Positions 49,658-57,498 of a stretch of DNA of 64,000 bases are shown piece by piece. The translations under genes were made by a program, and so were the position numbers. The first letter of the stretch is position 1. Each line of letters opens with the position of its first letter. The notes under the pieces were generated by a model. That model did no database searches and was not told where the DNA came from. It saw only the letters and a program-made list of their open reading frames with translations. This DNA is from JAIVGV01 sp032229975 (GTDB lineage Bacteria > Acidobacteriota > Blastocatellia > Pyrinomonadales > Pyrinomonadaceae): NCBI GenBank assembly GCA_032229975.1, contig JAVXVG010000044.1, positions 1 through 64,000 on the forward strand. The letters are read 5' to 3'.

Positions 49658-49753
49658 CTTCTCTTTCGCCTCGCTATTCGTTTGATTGCTTCGATGATTG
49701 TATCCACATCGCGGATGTTAGCAACGGCTCGCGGAGAAACTGTCACCGGCAGA

Positions 49754-50944
49754 TTACTTTTTCTGCACGAGCACTTGGAAACTCTCGCTCATTCGGCCCG
49801 GCAGAATCATCTCGCGTGCACCGACGCGCAGCCACGTGCGCTCGGCTTCCGTCTGCGCGTGCGCGCACATTAATTCCAATTGCTCGACCGCACCGGCCCG
49901 CAGTAGAAACTTGTCCTGTCGCTCGAAGAGAACGGTCTCAAGCCCCGCGCCACGACCGGCCAGTTCAAGTTGCGTCCAGTTGATCGTCGTAGTCAAGTCT
50001 TGACTGCCGGGATCGGCGAGTAAGTCTTCTGAGAGAGCGTGTGCGCGGAAGGCCCGCAGTGTCCCTCCGGCTCGCAGCCGCCGATCATATAATCCGGCAG
50101 CGTGTGAGCCATAATCGACGGTGACGACGAAGCTGCGCGCGAACATCGACGCCGCACGCGCGAGCCATGCCTCGCACGCGAGATTGACCTCGGCGCGCTG
50201 CCCTTCCGCGAGAGCGATCCCGAATCGCGCGAAGTGTGCGGCGAGTTGCGGGACGGTGGGCTCACGCTCGATCCACGTGAAGTTATTCGCCGCATCGAGC
50301 CCGACGCACAACTCTTGCAACCTCCCGCTTCGCATGACGACGCGATGCACGGGCAGCGCGTCGATCAACTCGTTGGAGAAGACAACGCCCACGCTCATCT
50401 CATCGCCCGCTTCATCTCGCGCTTCATTGCTTACTTCATCGAGCGCACACGCGTTCTCGTTGTCGCTTTCGTTCGCGCGTTCCGCCGTCGAATCGTCGAA
50501 GCGACGGAACTCGACTCGATCGAGGTAAGGCGCGAGCTTCGCGAGGGCCGCCTCGCGCGAGTGATGATTGATCTCTTCGATAACGTAGCGTGTGGAACTG
50601 AAGACTTGCGGGAAATTTACAGAGAGAGTTTCGAGCACGACGCGCGCGAAGTCGCACGCGCCCGCGCCCGCTTCGTAGATCGCCCAACGTGCGGGCGAGC
50701 CGAGTTGTTCGTGGAGCGAGGCGAAGTAGCGCGCGAAGGTGGCGGCGAAGAGGGGCGTGCGTTCGGGGCTCGTGCGGTAGTCGCCCGTGCGTCCCCAGCG
50801 CGTGAGATCGGCGCGTCGATAATATCCATCGCGCTCATCGTAGAGGGCCGCCGCCATCCAGTCACGGAAGGTCAACGCGCCCTCGCGCGCGATGCGTCGG
50901 CGCAGTCGTTCGGCGAGCGGCGTCTGTTCGTTCGCTGTGAGCAA
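49754..50944 (-). CDS. MidA-family SAM-dependent methyltransferase
   Basis: 396 residues resembling the NDUFAF7/MidA group (protein arginine methyltransferases acting on respiratory complex I). FRDWMAAALYDERDGYY, GDYRTSPERTPLFAATFARY, the SAM site YEAGAGACDFARVVLE and FSNELIDALPVHRVVM are typical. A variable acidic insertion (SDNENACALDEVSNEARDEA) follows the SAM domain. No nuo genes are nearby. It is downstream of the zinc-ribbon gene on the same strand. Confidence 0.88.
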   Translation of the reverse strand: MLTANEQTPLAERLRRRIAREGALTFRDWMAAALYDERDGYYRRADLTRWGRTGDYRTSPERTPLFAATFARYFASLHEQLGSPARWAIYEAGAGACDFARVVLETLSVNFPQVFSSTRYVIEEINHHSREAALAKLAPYLDRVEFRRFDDSTAERANESDNENACALDEVSNEARDEAGDEMSVGVVFSNELIDALPVHRVVMRSGRLQELCVGLDAANNFTWIEREPTVPQLAAHFARFGIALAEGQRAEVNLACEAWLARAASMFARSFVVTVDYGSHAAGLYDRRLRAGGTLRAFRAHALSEDLLADPGSQDLTTTINWTQLELAGRGAGLETVLFERQDKFLLRAGAVEQLELMCAHAQTEAERTWLRVGAREMILPGRMSESFQVLVQKK

Positions 50945-50977
50945 GGTTGAATGTGCGGACGTGCGAAGAGCGGGATG

Positions 50978-51544
50978 TTAACGCTCTGCGGAGTCGTCTT
51001 GGTCGGCGAGCAGTCGCGTCGTGTGATCGGTGACGCTCGCCGGCGGTTGCGAAATCTCCGACGTGTCCACGCGTTGTGCGAAGAGAGTCTGCGCGGGCCG
51101 GAACTTGCCGGGTGGGAGCGCGCCCGTGCGTGCGTGCGGATCGAATCGACCTTGTGCTGTTGGCGGCGCGTAGAGCGGCGTGCCTTGCGACAGGGGCGGC
51201 GACTTGTCCTCGAAGATGGCCGCGATGAGGAGTCGCAGCAAGCCCGCGAGCAGGATGATCGCGCCGATGACGGTGAATTCGCCCGGCGCTCCGATGAGAG
51301 GGTGCAGCAGACCGAGCATGGGTATGAGGAACAGGCCGACGAGCATGATCGCGCCGCCCTGTCGCATCCCCTTGCGGCGCGGCGTGAGCGGCGGCGTGCC
51401 GCCCGTCGCGATCAGTGGCGGCGTCGTGGCCTGAGCGCCGTCGCGCGACAACAGTTCGTTAACGCCGCCGAGCGCGAACCCGCAACGCGAGCAGAAGCGC
51501 AACGCATCGCTCGACTGCAATTGACCACACTTCGGACAGAACAT
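50978..51544 (-). CDS. Zinc-ribbon membrane protein
   Basis: 188 residues. An N-terminal zinc ribbon MFCPKCGQLQSSDALRFCSR and CGFALGG (two CxxC pairs) is followed by two membrane helices (AIMLVGLFLIPMLGLLHPLI; VIGAIILLAGLLRLLIAAI) and a Pro-rich, probably disordered tail. Such proteins are common and of unknown function. Confidence 0.8.
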   Translation of the reverse strand: MFCPKCGQLQSSDALRFCSRCGFALGGVNELLSRDGAQATTPPLIATGGTPPLTPRRKGMRQGGAIMLVGLFLIPMLGLLHPLIGAPGEFTVIGAIILLAGLLRLLIAAIFEDKSPPLSQGTPLYAPPTAQGRFDPHARTGALPPGKFRPAQTLFAQRVDTSEISQPPASVTDHTTRLLADQDDSAER

Positions 51545-51687
51545 GGGGAAACCTCACTTCGGACGGTTTAAGAATCGGGCCGGATAGATCGGCGAACGCG
51601 TCGCAGCGACGATCATGCGCGTTCGTAAGAAAAACTTACGAACGTCGCGAGGTGGAAGTTCGCGGCGAGTCGCAAACGTCTGCGCGC
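51545..51687. other. Gap with perfect 10-bp hairpin
   Basis: A 143-nt gap between the zinc-ribbon start and the DinB stop. cgttcgtaag (51620-51629) pairs perfectly with 51635-51644 around an aaaaa loop. It has no downstream T-tract, so it is a possible processing or weak termination signal on the minus strand. Confidence 0.5.
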
Positions 51688-52167
51688 TTACGGATGCGAA
51701 AGGCGTTCGTCGGAGAAGAGCCGGAAGGTCGCGCAGGCCCGTCCTTGATAGTGCGCGGCGCGCGCGAGGGTCTCGCAGAGCAGCGCGACGAGCGACTTCA
51801 ACTCGCCGGATGGGACGGCGATCTCTTTCGAGAGATCGCCGTCCGAACGGAAGAGCGCGAAGCCGCGCCGACGCGTCGCCTCGACCTCCGCGAGATATTC
51901 TTCGACGAGTCGTGGAGTCGAGAGTGTTTCGGGCAGCGTCCACTCGAAGGGATCATCCCAGAGCGTCGCCGTGATGCCGCCAAAGGTCTGCTCCACACTC
52001 GCCGCCGAGCGCAACAGATGCTCGCCGCACGAATAGACGAGAATGCCGCCCGTTGGCGTGCGTGGTTGCCAGTAGAGTTTATCCACGGGCACTGCGCGCG
52101 CGAGGGCCAGCGAGCGCGTGTGCAGCCGTGAGAACTCTTCGTCGAATGACTTGACGATCAGCATCAT
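51688..52167 (-). CDS. DinB-like four-helix protein
   Basis: 159 residues from ATG 52167 (MLIVKSFDEEFSRLHTRSLA). The DinB/YfiT fold is suggested by YSCGEHLLRSAASVEQTFGG (first metal-type His) and the final LCETLARAAHYQGRACATF (HxxxG motif). The middle ligand is not obvious. Members are metal-dependent thiol transferases or of unknown role. The in-frame region upstream to 52344 lies in the next gene. Confidence 0.7.
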   Translation of the reverse strand: MMLIVKSFDEEFSRLHTRSLALARAVPVDKLYWQPRTPTGGILVYSCGEHLLRSAASVEQTFGGITATLWDDPFEWTLPETLSTPRLVEEYLAEVEATRRRGFALFRSDGDLSKEIAVPSGELKSLVALLCETLARAAHYQGRACATFRLFSDERLSHP

Positions 52168-52202
52168 GCTCGACGCGCGTCTGCGATCTTTCGTCGTGTG
52201 CC

Positions 52203-52553
52203 TTAGCGATCCTTTGCCTTGCGGCCGGACTCGCGAAGCACAGTCCCCATGTTGTGCCCGCGCAGGATGAAGCCGGTCATGACGTGGCCCTTCGTCTCGA
52301 CGCGCGAGCCGCGCGCGGGCACGGTGCGGTCGGCAACGACCCACATCCGGCCCGTGCCGTCGTCGATCTCGTAAGCTCCGTTGCCGAGCACGCCGTAGCT
52401 ATCGGTGACGGTTCCGACGATGGAGATCGTCTTGTCGCGGTAGCGACTCGGATCGGCATTGATCTGGTTGATGGTCTTCTTGGCGAGAGCCGTCGCGGAG
52501 AGCGCGGCGACGAGTAGGGCGGCGAAGATGATCGATCTGTTGAGCGTGCGCAT
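52203..52553 (-). CDS. Small exported OB-fold-like protein
   Basis: 116 residues from ATG 52553, with aaagggga upstream, a signal peptide (SIIFAALLVAALSATALA) and an OB-fold-like region (DKTISIVGTVTDSYG then YEIDDGTGRMWVVAD, ETKGHV). OB-fold exported proteins of this kind bind nucleic acid, sugars or metals; no specific role can be given. Confidence 0.7.
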   Translation of the reverse strand: MRTLNRSIIFAALLVAALSATALAKKTINQINADPSRYRDKTISIVGTVTDSYGVLGNGAYEIDDGTGRMWVVADRTVPARGSRVETKGHVMTGFILRGHNMGTVLRESGRKAKDR

Positions 52554-52568
52554 GGCTTCCCCTTTCAA

Positions 52569-52775
52569 GTTCGCTGAGATTTCAGTGTCGTCTGTGGGAG
52601 AGCGCGAAAAAGCGTCCGAGCCTGCGATGAGCCGGGGCGCAGTGGGGATGCCCGGAAAGAAAAGTTGTGATGCTGAACGATGAAGTTAAGAGAATCTGTT
52701 TTTAACTCATCGTGCATCATCCCTGTTCGCTTGTTCACGATTGTTGTCAGGTCGCGAGCCGGTCAAATTATATCA
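52569..52775. repeat. Spacer with imperfect palindrome L
   Basis: The gap between the OB-fold gene and the repeat protein's terminator. At 52668-52719 tgatgctgaacgatgaag then ttaa faces ttaactcatcgtgcatca, a match of about 17 bp with two bulges. It is a likely decayed member of the word-array family. Nothing else is recognised. Confidence 0.5.
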
Positions 52776-52820
52776 GAAAGGGTCGCCCGCGAGACTTCAA
52801 GTCTCGCGGGCGGCCCTTTC
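52776..52820 (-). terminator. Terminator of exported repeat-protein gene
   Basis: A 21-bp stem (52776-52796 with 52800-52820, a single mismatch) around a 3-nt loop, followed on the minus strand by a T-rich stretch (ctgatataattt). It is one of the longest hairpins in the window. Confidence 0.88.
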
Positions 52821-52856
52821 GCACGACTCACGTCGAGCGAGACGGCTTCACTCGAA

Positions 52857-54212
52857 TCATTGTCCCTCTGCCTTCTTGTACGCCAGACGGAAATAGGAGT
52901 AGGCCTTCTTGTAGTCGCCGGCCGCCACAGCTGCGTCGCCTTTAGCCAGCAGCGCGTTGGCTTGATCGGTGTTTGAACCGGCGATGTTAGCGATGGTCTG
53001 CACGACGATGCTGCGGGTCAACTCCAAGAACCCGCCCTTTGCGCCCGGCGTCATGTAGAGCGCGACGAAGGTCGCACTGTCGCTCGAAGCCAGATCAGCC
53101 TCGATCTGCGTATGCAGGATCAAAGTCTTCAGCGTGGCGGTGTTGGCGTTGGCGTTGGCGACGATGGTGTTCCGGTTCGTGTCGTCGTTGCTGATGATGG
53201 CCGTCTGAGTGTTACTGATGGCCGTGGTCAGCGTGGCAGTGTTGCCGTTCGCGTTCGCCACGATGGCCCCTTGACTGTTGCTGATCGCCGTGGTGATCGT
53301 GGTCTTGTTGGTGTTGTCGTTGGCGATGCTGCTATCGAGTTGCGAATCGAGATGGCCCATGCGATTGAAGGCCCCGTCAATCGTCCTCTTGGTGAAGTCG
53401 TCGTTGCAGGCGCTCACCTTATCGCGAACGACTGTCGCCGCGATCAGCAGAGCATCGGCAGCGACGCAAGCCGCACTTGTATTGCCGCCGCCGCCACCGC
53501 CTTCACCGGCAACGACCGTGACCACAACGACAACCTGATTGCAAGCTCTGTCTGAGGCCGCGTGAATCCCTTTGGCGATGAAGTAGATCGCGTCGGTGGC
53601 GATAATCAACGCCGAAGAGGGCCGACCAGAGCCGACGAGGGCACCGCACACGCTATCGGGCCCGTCGCGATCCGGCAGGTTCGCCGAGCTGATGGACACG
53701 TTGCCGTTTGCAGCGCGCGCCTCTTTCTCGCGCTCCAATCGCTGCAACACCCTCTGACGGTGCGGCTCAAGGAGTGGCCTGTACTCATCAAGAGCCGCGC
53801 GCATCTCGACGAGTTGGTTGTTCATCTCAGCCGGATTCATCGTCTCGCGAAAGGAGTTGAGTTCCTTCGGGGTGAAGCGCTCAAACTGTAATCTGGCTTG
53901 AGTAAGACCATTCGTAAGCTCTGTGTGCTCGGGCGCGACCAGATCGGTGAACTGCTGGACTGTGTCGGTCAACTCAAGAAACTTAGCGCGCAACGCTTCA
54001 AGCTCTTCCGGCACGTACTGCTTCCCAGCGTGGCCGTTCTTGGTTTGAACGGCCAGCGCAGGGCCCGACATCGTGCCGGAGTCTGCGCCCGGCTCACTCC
54101 GCTTCTCGACACGTTTGACGGAAGGGGGAGCAGCGAAGACGGAGGTGGCAAACGTCAGGGGGTTGATCGCTATGGCGAGAGCGACCGCGAGTAAGCGGTA
54201 GGGTCGGGTCAT
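52857..54212 (-). CDS. Exported protein with Asn/Thr/Ala tandem repeats
   Basis: 451 residues from ATG 54212, preceded by aaggag. A signal peptide (YRLLAVALAIAINPLTFATS) is followed by a helical, coiled-coil-like region (about 65-170). Then come a Cys-containing segment with a hexaglycine run (AGEGGGGGGN) and a tandem repeat of about 23 residues: NTNKTTITTAISNSQGAIVA, NGNTATLTTAISNTQTAIIS, NRNTIVANANANTATLKTLI. A TPR-like C-terminus follows (AVAAGDYKKAYSYFRLAYKK). Not recognised as a named family. It is probably a periplasmic or cell-surface fibrous or coiled protein. Confidence 0.75.
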   Translation of the reverse strand: MTRPYRLLAVALAIAINPLTFATSVFAAPPSVKRVEKRSEPGADSGTMSGPALAVQTKNGHAGKQYVPEELEALRAKFLELTDTVQQFTDLVAPEHTELTNGLTQARLQFERFTPKELNSFRETMNPAEMNNQLVEMRAALDEYRPLLEPHRQRVLQRLEREKEARAANGNVSISSANLPDRDGPDSVCGALVGSGRPSSALIIATDAIYFIAKGIHAASDRACNQVVVVVTVVAGEGGGGGGNTSAACVAADALLIAATVVRDKVSACNDDFTKRTIDGAFNRMGHLDSQLDSSIANDNTNKTTITTAISNSQGAIVANANGNTATLTTAISNTQTAIISNDDTNRNTIVANANANTATLKTLILHTQIEADLASSDSATFVALYMTPGAKGGFLELTRSIVVQTIANIAGSNTDQANALLAKGDAAVAAGDYKKAYSYFRLAYKKAEGQ

Positions 54213-54466
54213 CAATTAGCTTCTCCTTAAAATAGAAGGGTCAGGCTGATTAGCGTGCAATCAGGCGTGTTTGCTTGCGAGACGGGCCGGCGGATGTGCA
54301 CTTCAAGAGAAAGACTGAATCGGCGGATTTCTCCAGCGCGGCATGAGACAGGCAGGTGAGAACACCCTACAGGCACGAGGGTAACAAGTCAACTTTCATA
54401 CGAGTATCATGCGAGAATCGTGACGGTTACATACAGACTCTTGCGGCTTCGGGATGTTGAAACGAA
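54213..54466. other. Upstream region of exported repeat protein
   Basis: A 254-nt gap holding a minus-strand promoter (54364-54392) and an apparently unstructured leader. No other gene is visible. Confidence 0.5.
54364..54392 (-). promoter_or_regulatory. Promoter of exported repeat protein gene
   Basis: Minus strand TTGACT (54392-54387), a 17-nt spacer and TAGGGT (54369-54364). The -35 is good and the -10 is weak. The leader would be about 145 nt. Confidence 0.45.
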
Positions 54467-54500
54467 AAGCGGCGACGTTGAGATCACAACGTCGCCGCTT
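54467..54500 (-). terminator. Aldehyde dehydrogenase terminator
   Basis: A perfect 14-bp stem aagcggcgacgttg (54467-54480) pairs with 54487-54500 around a 6-nt loop, followed on the minus strand by ttcgtttc. It is 27 nt after the stop. Confidence 0.88.
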
Positions 54501-54526
54501 CCGCCATCAACAGTGCGCTGTCTAGA

Positions 54527-56032
54527 TCAGTTGCCGAACCAGCCGATGGGCTTACCCGAAAGATCGACCCAGACGCTCTTGACCTGCGTGTACATCTCAA
54601 GCGCGTGCTTGCCCATCTCGCGCCCGTAGCCTGACTGCTTGTAGCCGCCGAAGGGCGACGCGGCATTGAACATATTGAAGGTGTTGATCCAGATGACACC
54701 GGCCTTGATCGCTTTCGCGAAACGATGCGCGCGCGTGATGTTGCTTGTCCAGATGCCTGCGGAGAGACCGAAGATCGTGTCGTTCGCCTGACGAATGAGA
54801 TCGTCCTCGTCGCTGAAGGTGATGACGGAGGTGACGGGCCCGAAAATCTCTTCCTGCGCGACGCGCATCCCGTTGTTCACTTCGCTGAAGATCGTCGGCT
54901 GGAAGAAGTAGCCGCCCTTGAACTTCTCTTCGAGCTGCGGCGAGCAGCCGCCCGCGAAGACGGTCGCACCCTCGCCACGCGCGATATCAACGTAGCCCTT
55001 GATGCGGTCGAGCTGTTCGGACGAGACTTGGGGGCCCATCTGCGTCGCCTTGTCCATCGGATCGCCGACCTTGATCTTCTCAGCCTTCGCCTTGAAGCGT
55101 TCGAGGAACTCTTCCTTGACGCGCTCGTCAAGGAAGAGGCGCGAGCCCGCGCAGCAGACTTGGCCCTGATTGAAGAAGATGCCCATCATCGCGCCGTTGA
55201 CAGCCTGCTCGATGTCCGCATCGGCGAAGACGATGTTCGGCGCTTTGCCGCCGAGTTCGAGAGAGACTTTCGACAGGTTGTCGGCGGCAGCGTGCGCGAT
55301 CAGTTTGCCGACTTCGGTCGATCCGGTGAAGGCCACCTTGTCGATGCCCTTGTGCGAGGCGAGGGCCGCGCCCGCCGTCTCGCCGTAGCCGGGAACGACG
55401 TTGACGACGCCGTCGGGGAATCCCGCTTCCTGAATGAGCTTCGCTAGTTCGAGCGCACCCACAGGCGTCTGCTCGGCGGGCTTCAAGACGATGGTGTTGC
55501 CGGCGGCGAGCGCGGGCGCGAGCTTCCATGCCGCCATCAACAGAGGAAAGTTCCACGGGATGATCTGGCCGCAGACGCCGACGGGTTCACGCAGAGTGTA
55601 GTTGAACATCTGACCGGGGACGGGGATCGTCTCGCCCTCGATCTTAGTGGCCCAACCGGCGAAGTACTCAAAATTTTCGGCGACCGAAGGGATGTCGATG
55701 TAGAGCGATTCCTTGATCGGCTTGCCGTTATCAGAAGTCTCAAGCTCCGCGAGTTCTTTCGCGTGCGACTCGACGAGCTGCGCGAGCTTGTAGAGCATCC
55801 GCCCGCGATCTCGCGCGGAGACCTTCGACCACTTGCCGTCGAAGGCTCGACGCGCAGCATCGACAGCCTTGTCGATGTCCGCCTTGTCGCCCTCGGCCAC
55901 TTCGGCGAACGTTTCACCGGTCGCGGGATTTGGCGTCGTGAAAGTCTTGCCCGATTCGGCGTCAACGAACTTGCCGTCGATGTAGAGTTGATAGCGGCGT
56001 GGCGTCTCTGATGCTGTTTGCGTTGAAGACAT
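54527..56032 (-). CDS. NAD(P)-dependent aldehyde dehydrogenase
   Basis: 501 residues of the ALDH1/2-like class. The coenzyme domain shows VGVCGQIIPWNFPLLMAAWK and VAFTGSTEVGK. The catalytic Glu259 is in SLELGGKAPNIVF and the nucleophile Cys is in NQGQVCCAGSRLF (293-294). EEIFGPVTSV and SPFGGYKQSGYGRE complete the signature. It oxidises aldehydes to acids; the broad-range acetaldehyde or betaine-aldehyde type cannot be separated. It appears monocistronic, with its own terminator. Confidence 0.94.
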   Translation of the reverse strand: MSSTQTASETPRRYQLYIDGKFVDAESGKTFTTPNPATGETFAEVAEGDKADIDKAVDAARRAFDGKWSKVSARDRGRMLYKLAQLVESHAKELAELETSDNGKPIKESLYIDIPSVAENFEYFAGWATKIEGETIPVPGQMFNYTLREPVGVCGQIIPWNFPLLMAAWKLAPALAAGNTIVLKPAEQTPVGALELAKLIQEAGFPDGVVNVVPGYGETAGAALASHKGIDKVAFTGSTEVGKLIAHAAADNLSKVSLELGGKAPNIVFADADIEQAVNGAMMGIFFNQGQVCCAGSRLFLDERVKEEFLERFKAKAEKIKVGDPMDKATQMGPQVSSEQLDRIKGYVDIARGEGATVFAGGCSPQLEEKFKGGYFFQPTIFSEVNNGMRVAQEEIFGPVTSVITFSDEDDLIRQANDTIFGLSAGIWTSNITRAHRFAKAIKAGVIWINTFNMFNAASPFGGYKQSGYGREMGKHALEMYTQVKSVWVDLSGKPIGWFGN

Positions 56033-56195
56033 GAAGATTGCTCCTTAGTCTGCGGACGGAAAAGTTGCTTGAAGTTTGATCGCGTTGGTTGGGTTCACGA
56101 GAGTTAATTTATCACCAACTCGCGGCTAAGTCTAAAGAGCGACCGCGCGCACGTCGATCTGTTTGCGCGCGGCGACGATGAGATAGCGCGACGCG
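56033..56195. other. Upstream region of aldehyde dehydrogenase gene
   Basis: A 163-nt gap between the aldehyde dehydrogenase start and the stop of the ion-channel gene. It has a ggag ribosome site before the ATG and an AT-rich patch at 56100-56120, but no promoter was assigned with confidence. Confidence 0.4.
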
Positions 56196-57365
56196 CTAGT
56201 CGTGCTCAGGCGACTTCACGCCGTCTTGAGGTTGAGGCCGCTTCTTCTCCTCGTCGGCGGCGTATTGCAGATCGCGGTCGCCGGTGATCTCGTCCCAGTC
56301 GTAGCCGAGGTGGCGCGCGAAGCGCAGCAGCGGCTCCTCCCACTCCTCGCGGTTGGCGCGATACTCTTCCCATCCGGCTTCGATATCCTTCTGCGTCTTG
56401 ATGCCCGCGTCTTCAAACTTGCGTAGCGTCTGCTCGAAACGCTGACGCCAACGGCGCGACTCTTCAAACTTCGCGCGACTACTTTTCGTGCGTCGTTTGC
56501 CGAGACCGAGGTTGGTGATGAACTCGCCGAGCACATGGCGCGAGCTGGCTTCGAGCGTCGTCACTTCCGGGTGATGACAGAGCTGCGGGTAAGTCTCCGC
56601 GTCGAGGCAGGAGCGTATGACCGCACAGGTTTCGAGCGTGATGAAGAGCACGCGCGGCACGCTCTTATAAACTTCGACGGTGTGGAAGTAGTGGAGGATC
56701 GGATGCTCTGTGTGTGCTTCGAGCAGCTCTTGCAGGTCGCGCGCGCCGGTGCGCAGGATGTCCTCCATGCCGACGAAGTGATCGACGACGAAGTGATGCG
56801 CGATGAACCCGGCGACGTTCGCGCCCTCATCCGCCTGATGATAGAAGCTCAAAGCGACCGTGCGCTTGCGCTGGAGCGCGCCATAGACGGTGAGCAGGTA
56901 CGTGATCGCGAGCGAGATCAGCGCAACGCCCGATGCCGACTCGCCGACGGCAAGCAGGCGTGTCGTCGTCGTGCCTGCGATGAGTTCGCCGTCGCCCGCA
57001 GTCGTCAGCGTCATGCCGCTAAAATAGATTGCGTCGGAGAAGTCGAGCGAAGAGAGATCGCGCGTGGTGTGAAACTGCGTCGTGAGTCGCGGCGCATAGA
57101 TGAGCGAGAAGCCGAGCATGATGAGCGCGATGTAGATGACGATGAGCGTTGGCATCAATAGCGGCGCGACGATGTTGAGCAGGCGATGACGCCCCTGCCG
57201 CGAGATGCGTCGTGCGAAGGTGAGAGCGGCCCGCCACGCGGATCGGTTGAGCGTGTCGCCGAGTGGCCCTACGCGTGGCCGGTCGTCGAGGATCGTCGAG
57301 TACACGTCAACTGCGACGAGCAGCAGCAAGACGACACCGGAGACTGTGAGCACGAGCTTCGTCAT
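56196..57365 (-). CDS. Two-pore-helix ion-channel-like membrane protein
   Basis: 389 residues from ATG 57365 (TKLVLTVSGVVLLLLVAVDV). There are several membrane helices and an Ion_trans_2-type pore loop DAIYFSGMTLTTAGDGELIAG (about 111-131). The selectivity filter reads TTAGDG instead of the potassium-channel TVGYG. A long cytoplasmic C-terminal domain (about 170-389) is rich in His and acidic residues and is not recognised. It may be a non-selective or otherwise-gated channel. A TTG at 57419 would lengthen it by 18 residues. Confidence 0.75.
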   Translation of the reverse strand: MTKLVLTVSGVVLLLLVAVDVYSTILDDRPRVGPLGDTLNRSAWRAALTFARRISRQGRHRLLNIVAPLLMPTLIVIYIALIMLGFSLIYAPRLTTQFHTTRDLSSLDFSDAIYFSGMTLTTAGDGELIAGTTTTRLLAVGESASGVALISLAITYLLTVYGALQRKRTVALSFYHQADEGANVAGFIAHHFVVDHFVGMEDILRTGARDLQELLEAHTEHPILHYFHTVEVYKSVPRVLFITLETCAVIRSCLDAETYPQLCHHPEVTTLEASSRHVLGEFITNLGLGKRRTKSSRAKFEESRRWRQRFEQTLRKFEDAGIKTQKDIEAGWEEYRANREEWEEPLLRFARHLGYDWDEITGDRDLQYAADEEKKRPQPQDGVKSPEHD

Positions 57366-57498
57366 TTGCGGATCGGGAACGAAAGCTAGATGTGACACAG
57401 AAGTCTTTCGTGCCTTCAAAGTCTAATGCCGGGAACAAGTCGCGCGAGGCGTCATGCTCCCGGCTCAAGTTAGTTGTCGCCTCGTTCGTCTCTGCGTG

